From Sanghuangporus weigelae (Eukaryota > Basidiomycota > Agaricomycetes > Hymenochaetales > Hymenochaetaceae): a DNA stretch of 64,000 nucleotides. The translations under genes and the position numbers were made by a program. The notes beneath the pieces were generated by a model. That model ran no database searches. It saw only the letters and a program-made list of their open reading frames with translations, and was not told where the DNA came from. This document shows, in pieces, positions 59,881 to 64,000 of this stretch; position 1 is the first letter of the stretch; every line of letters begins with the position of its first letter. Location: contig CP137323.1 in NCBI GenBank assembly GCA_033182465.1, positions 1,550,001 through 1,614,000 on the forward strand. The letters are read 5' to 3'.

Positions 59881-62484
59881 ATGGAGTCCTCCACGAAAAA
59901 GGAACCGGAGAATGTCATCACAACAGAATCCATCAGTGAGAAAGAGTCCATCGGTAGCAAGAAGCTGAACATAAAGCGTGATGATGGGTCTTCGGAGAGC
60001 GAAAGGATGTTTCTGTACTCGGAGAGACGTGTGACAGAAGAAAGACGTCTCGTCCGCAAGCTTGATATGCGTCTCTTACCAATGATTGTTCTGATTTTCC
60101 TCATGAACTACATTGATGTAAGTTAGATCGCTGAGGTTTCTTGACAGAGATAACCCGTTCCACTTTTAAAATATCATATAGAGAACTGCCGTTACAACCG
60201 CCAGATTGCAAGGTCTTGAACAGGATCTTGGCTTATCCGGTATTAGGAAATACTCAATGAATCCAAAGCTGAATTCTTATTCTCCTGTCTCATTTAGATA
60301 TTCAATATGACGCTGTCGTGGCCATCCTGTACGGCTCATACTGTCCCGCTCAAGTTCCTTCTAATATGGTGGGTCTTTTCGGCGAATGGCGTAGAAAAAG
60401 GACCTTGCTCACTCCATCTGTATTCGTTGGAAGATCCTGAATTACGTCAAAAGGTCAGCGCAACCCAGATGATTTCAGGTGTGCAAATTTTCACCTTAAT
60501 ACTCTAGGCCCTCATGGTACATTGGAGGATGCGTCGTGCTCTGGGGACTCGCGAGCGCGTTGACTGGTGTATGTGTTTTCATTTTGGTCATCAGAGCCAA
60601 ATAAGTCGACGATGTTTCGTGCAGGTTACTCGGTCTTTCGGAGGTATAATTGCGAGTCGGTTCTGCCTTGGTATTCCCGAGGCCGCATTTTATCCTGGCG
60701 CAATTTACCTTCTCTCAAGGTGGTACACGAAGAAGGTAAGCAACTGTCTGAAAATCCCAAGACAGAGCGTCATGTTCTTTGTCCATAGGAGCTGGCATTC
60801 AGATCTGCGATACTCTACGGCGGATTGCTAATATCGAATGCGTTTGGAAGTGTAAGTCAGAAGGCATTCGATACAAAGGCCGTTTACCCAAACAATTTCA
60901 ATGAATAGTTACTGGCTGCCGGTATTTTGTCCGGTATGGAAGGCAAGAGAGGAATAAGAGGCTGGAGGTGGTAAGTATAGTTCATATATCGTTTCTATCA
61001 CGTATTCTTAAATCGAGTTTTCAGGCTTTTTTTTATTGAAGTAGGCAAAACAATTTCCGCTTATGAGATAGTCAAGCTGATACGACCGCCCGCAAGGGGG
61101 CTATTACAATATGTGTCGGCTTCTTGGCCATGTGCGTATCCAATATTGGACGATGCATGCCATATTGAATCTTGCTTTTCTAGGTGGGCATTGCCGGATT
61201 ATGTTCGTATATCTCTTTAAAATATAGACCGGCAGGCTCAAAATTACTTTTCTTTTAGCCACCGAATACTAGCTGGATGAATCCAGCAGAGAGGCGCCTC
61301 GCTCAAGTAAGACTTGCAGAAGATACCGGGGAAGCAGATCAGGATCGCGAGGGCGAATCGTGGGTACAATCAATCAATTACATCGACTAGTAAGCTAAGT
61401 GGATATCTACAGAATGTGGACAGGGCTGAAACTCGCCTGCAAGGACATCAAAGTTCCAATCTTCGCCCTCATGGCATCAATTCAGCTCTTGGGCTTAAGC
61501 TTTGTGAATTTCTTCCCAACGTCGGTGGTCAATTCTTCAAGTCGCAACAAGCACGTCGACTAATTGATGATATTATCTGATAGTCTTACATCTACCTTGG
61601 GCTTCAATACTACGATCAGTCTTCTTCTTGCTGCGTACGTCCTTACATGATGTTGTCTCCTTCAGGAAAATGAGGAATATTGCTTTAGTCCGCCGTGGAT
61701 CTATGCAACAATCGTCTGTTGTCTGAATGCATTCCATGCTGGTGTGTCTCCCCTTGAAAACGCAGGATGATCGAGCTCAACAAAATCCAGACAGAACTGG
61801 AGAACGATTCTTCCATATCGCAGGACCCTGGTGGGGTGTTATGATCGGCTACATCATTGGCGTATCGACATTTTCAATCGGCGGCCGATATGTAGCAATG
61901 TTCTTGATGGCTAGCGGTTACGCAGGCATGTCTCCATTTTATTCCAGACACTGATTAACTCACGATTAAGCACATACTGCCACACTGATTTGCGCAGGCT
62001 TTGCTTTGACATTAGTGTGGGTATCTAATGCGATACCTCGCCCACCAACAAAACGTGCAGCTGCCATTGGAATCGTAAATGGATTTGGCAATATCGGGAA
62101 CCTGTTAGTTACAATTTCAACTCTGATGTTTCCATCGAAGAAACTCATTCCCGTTTTCCCTCTAGGGTTGGCTCGTTCGCATGGAAGGCAGAATGGGGTC
62201 CCACCTACCATCAATCGATGTTCATTGGTATCGGTTCTCTTGCATTGAGCACACTCCTCGCTATTGGTAATATTTTCAAGACTTGATAATGGTCAACTTT
62301 GGGCTCACCTGCACGGACAGTGATACGGTATATCCTCATACATGACAACAAGAAGCTCGACAGAGACGAATTGGGTGAGCTAATGGGCGCGAACCGAGAA
62401 CGAATCGAGGAGTTCGCTCGTCTAGAAGGAATCACATTTGAGGAAGCTTTGGAGAGAAAACGGGGTTTCAGGTATTTGTACTGA
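59881..62484 (+). CDS. MFS anion:cation symporter family transporter 1 (allantoate/nicotinate permease-like)
   Basis: Starts MESSTKKEPENVITTESISE. Cytosolic SERRVTEERRLVRKLDMRLL precedes TM1 (LPMIVLIFLMNYID). Then RTAVTTARLQGLEQDLGLS, DIQYDAVVAILYGSYCPAQV, PSWYIGGCVVLWGLASALTG, GIIASRFCLGIPEAAFYPGA and IYLLSRWYTKKELAFRSAI (MFS signature), GWRWLFFIEGAITICVGFLA, WALPDYPPNTSWMNPAERRL, LACKDIKVPIFALMASIQLL, FFPTLTSTLGF, GERFFHIAGPWWGVMIGYII, SGYAGFALTLVWVSNAIPRP, KRAAAIGIVNGFGNIGNLVG and WGPTYHQSMFIGIGSLALST. It ends ALERKRGFRYLY. Many short introns all close in frame, including one GC-AG intron at 61926-61997. The pattern fits the Dal5/Tna1-type ACS family (fungal vitamin, allantoate or nicotinate uptake). 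The substrate cannot be predicted. Apparently intact. Confidence 0.85.
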
Positions 62485-63124
62485 ATTGGCTTTTCAGGCT
62501 TTATGTAGCCGTGTCTTTCGAGGTGAATTTGTACTGTATTTGTTCTTTTCGCCATTTACATGCGGATATTCACGTGATGTCAAATTCGGTCTGTGAAAAT
62601 CGGAGAAATTATGACCGATCTTGTCCTCAACCTCAAACTCATCCCCGATGGTGCTCTTGAGATCTTCACAGTGAACTAATTATGACGACTATTCTTGTCA
62701 GCTATCTAGAGTTCTTGGTTGCAGATGTCCAAACGAAGATTGACGATGCTCGTTCGAACTTCGAAAGTAGCCGTGCTCCAGAGATTTCCTCGCTTCTACA
62801 AGGACAGGACAAAAGTGATAGCTCAAAATACCTTCGGCATGGCTTCGCGTCCTTTCTTTCGCACTGTTTGCACCATTTCTGTCACGGGAAGGTATTTTGG
62901 AGCGTCTAAATTTCAACGTGGTCATGCTTCCGTTCACTTCGTGTACGAATGTATAGAACTTGCGCATCTTCGTCCAGTTCTGTTCTTTCGTGAAGCTGTC
63001 TGTGCAGATAAATATGCTCAACTATTAACGCTCGCTCTCACGCCTCCAGGGCGCCGGTCATTCCTTAAGATCATTCGCCCCCCTTCTTCCTGGCCTTGCG
63101 TTCATACCGCCCCATATCACGGTC
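62485..63124. other. Intergenic between tandem MFS genes
   Basis: 640 bp. The open frame at 62719-63147 overlaps the next start and shows no known domain. No gene called. Confidence 0.5.
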
Positions 63125-64000
63125 ATGGACCGTATTCTAGAGTCTAAGGGCGTGTCTGAAAAATCCGTCACAGAACTGCGCATCGAGACGACTTCTGTAG
63201 ACGATACTGTGCCTGTAGAGAAAGAAGCAAACTCGCAAACAAGTAACGCTATTCTTTCTGATTCTGAAAGGCGCAGGAAGGAGGAACGACGTTTGATTCG
63301 AAAAGTGGATATGCGTCTTTTGCCGATGGTGTTCATTATCTTCGTTATGAATTATATCGACGTAGGTGAAACTTACTCATCTGTTTCAATGATGCTTTTA
63401 TTGACCGCATACAATTGACTCTATTGCAGAGGATTGCTGTGACGGCTGCAAGGCTTAAGGGACTTGAACAAGATCTCGGTCTGTCTGGTAAGAGACACGG
63501 TTCGTTAGACCTCAAAAGCCTGAAAGTTTATCCCCTTTCAGATGTACAGTATGACGCGGTCGTGGCGATTGTGTATGTCTCCTACTGTCCGGCTCAACTA
63601 CCTTCAAATATGGTATGTGGAATCGAACCATACCGTCTTTAGGAGCTGAAATATTTTGATCCTCACTTGTCTGGTCCCTCTTCCAATTAGATTCTGAATC
63701 GTGTCAAGAGGTACCTTCAATGTTCCCAGATACAGGCTCTGCTTAGATATATACACGTTGTGCCAGGCCTTCGTGGTATATTGGCATCTGTACAGTGTTG
63801 TGGGGACTGATTAGCGCCCTGTCTGGAGTAAGCTTCTTTTGCCTTCTGCTCTCCATTTTACCGGATTGCTTATACAAAAAACTATCTTGTTCCGTGTAGG
63901 TTACGCGAGATTTCAGCGGCATTCTAGCATGCCGGTTTTTCCTCGGTTTCCCTGAAGCTGCTTTTTATCCCGGAGCCTCCTACCTGCTATCGAGATGGTA
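63125..64000 (+). CDS. MFS anion:cation symporter family transporter 2, 3' end outside window
   Basis: Tandem paralogue of transporter 1. It starts MDRILESKGVSEKSVTELRI, then SERRRKEERRLIRKVDMRLL, LPMVFIIFVMNYID, RIAVTAARLKGLEQDLGLS, DVQYDAVVAIVYVSYCPAQL and PSNM. Next ILNRVKR joins PSWYIGICTVLWGLISALSG, then VTRDFSGILACRFFLGFPEA and AFYPGASYLLSRW at the window edge. Intron positions match those of transporter 1 exactly (after NYID, after DLGLS, after PSNM, within VKR/PSW), which shows tandem gene duplication. About the last two-thirds of the protein lie beyond the window. Extra copies in tandem suggest substrate or regulatory diversification. Confidence 0.85.

Noticed and set aside
62719-63147. 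142-codon frame overlapping the start of MFS transporter 2
   Set aside because: It overlaps a well-supported start in another frame and shows no domain. Treated as chance.

Overview
This window is nuclear DNA of a filamentous basidiomycete, most likely an Agaricomycete. The evidence is dense, short (about 50-60 nt) GT-AG introns, a trifunctional tryptophan gene (GATase-IGPS-PRAI), a TEY-type cell-wall-integrity MAP kinase, a GPI-anchored serine-rich cupredoxin-like protein, and expanded NACHT-WD40 (NLR-like) genes. The species cannot be named from sequence alone. Genes lie on both strands with no operon structure.

Left part (1-20.4 kb): the 3' portion of a PDAT/LRO1-type acyltransferase, a C2-NACHT-WD40 NLR-like gene (copy A), glucosamine-6-phosphate deaminase, a minus-strand protein with a twin CX3C motif, a second C2-NACHT-WD40 gene (copy B), and a secreted cupredoxin-like protein. 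Copies A and B each encode 14 WD40 repeats, enough for two seven-bladed propellers, plus a conserved C-terminal tail. Both carry in-frame UGA codons and frameshifts, so they read as recently damaged genes. A much more eroded and internally deleted third copy (C) lies at 43.7-45.2 kb.

Middle part (20.4-43 kb): an orphan GTPBP1/2-type N-terminal domain without a GTPase domain, a low-complexity unknown protein, a DUF218 membrane protein, a predicted secreted isochorismatase-like hydrolase, a four-helix membrane protein, a pseudogene duplicate of the TRP1 3' end (with its own 69-bp tandem duplication), an SRPK-like kinase, a small unknown gene, TRP1 itself, and SLT2/MPK1 transcribed divergently from it.

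Right part (45-64 kb): a 728-residue Ser-rich unknown protein, a gene-poor 2.6-kb stretch containing an inverted repeat, a MYND-finger gene, and a small conserved-looking gene. The divergent promoter between these last two has been invaded by three nested non-autonomous inverted-repeat elements. Next come a SulP sulfate-type transporter with STAS domain and a tandem pair of MFS anion-symporter-type transporters, the second cut by the window end.

The most notable items are the trio of decaying 14-blade C2-NACHT-WD40 genes, the nested element stack whose empty target site can be read directly from the opposite palindrome arm, the partial TRP1 duplication, the twin-CX3C protein and the GTPase-less GTPBP-like protein. 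I found no convincing tRNA, rRNA or CRISPR. Exon boundaries are hand-derived from splice motifs and reading-frame continuity.
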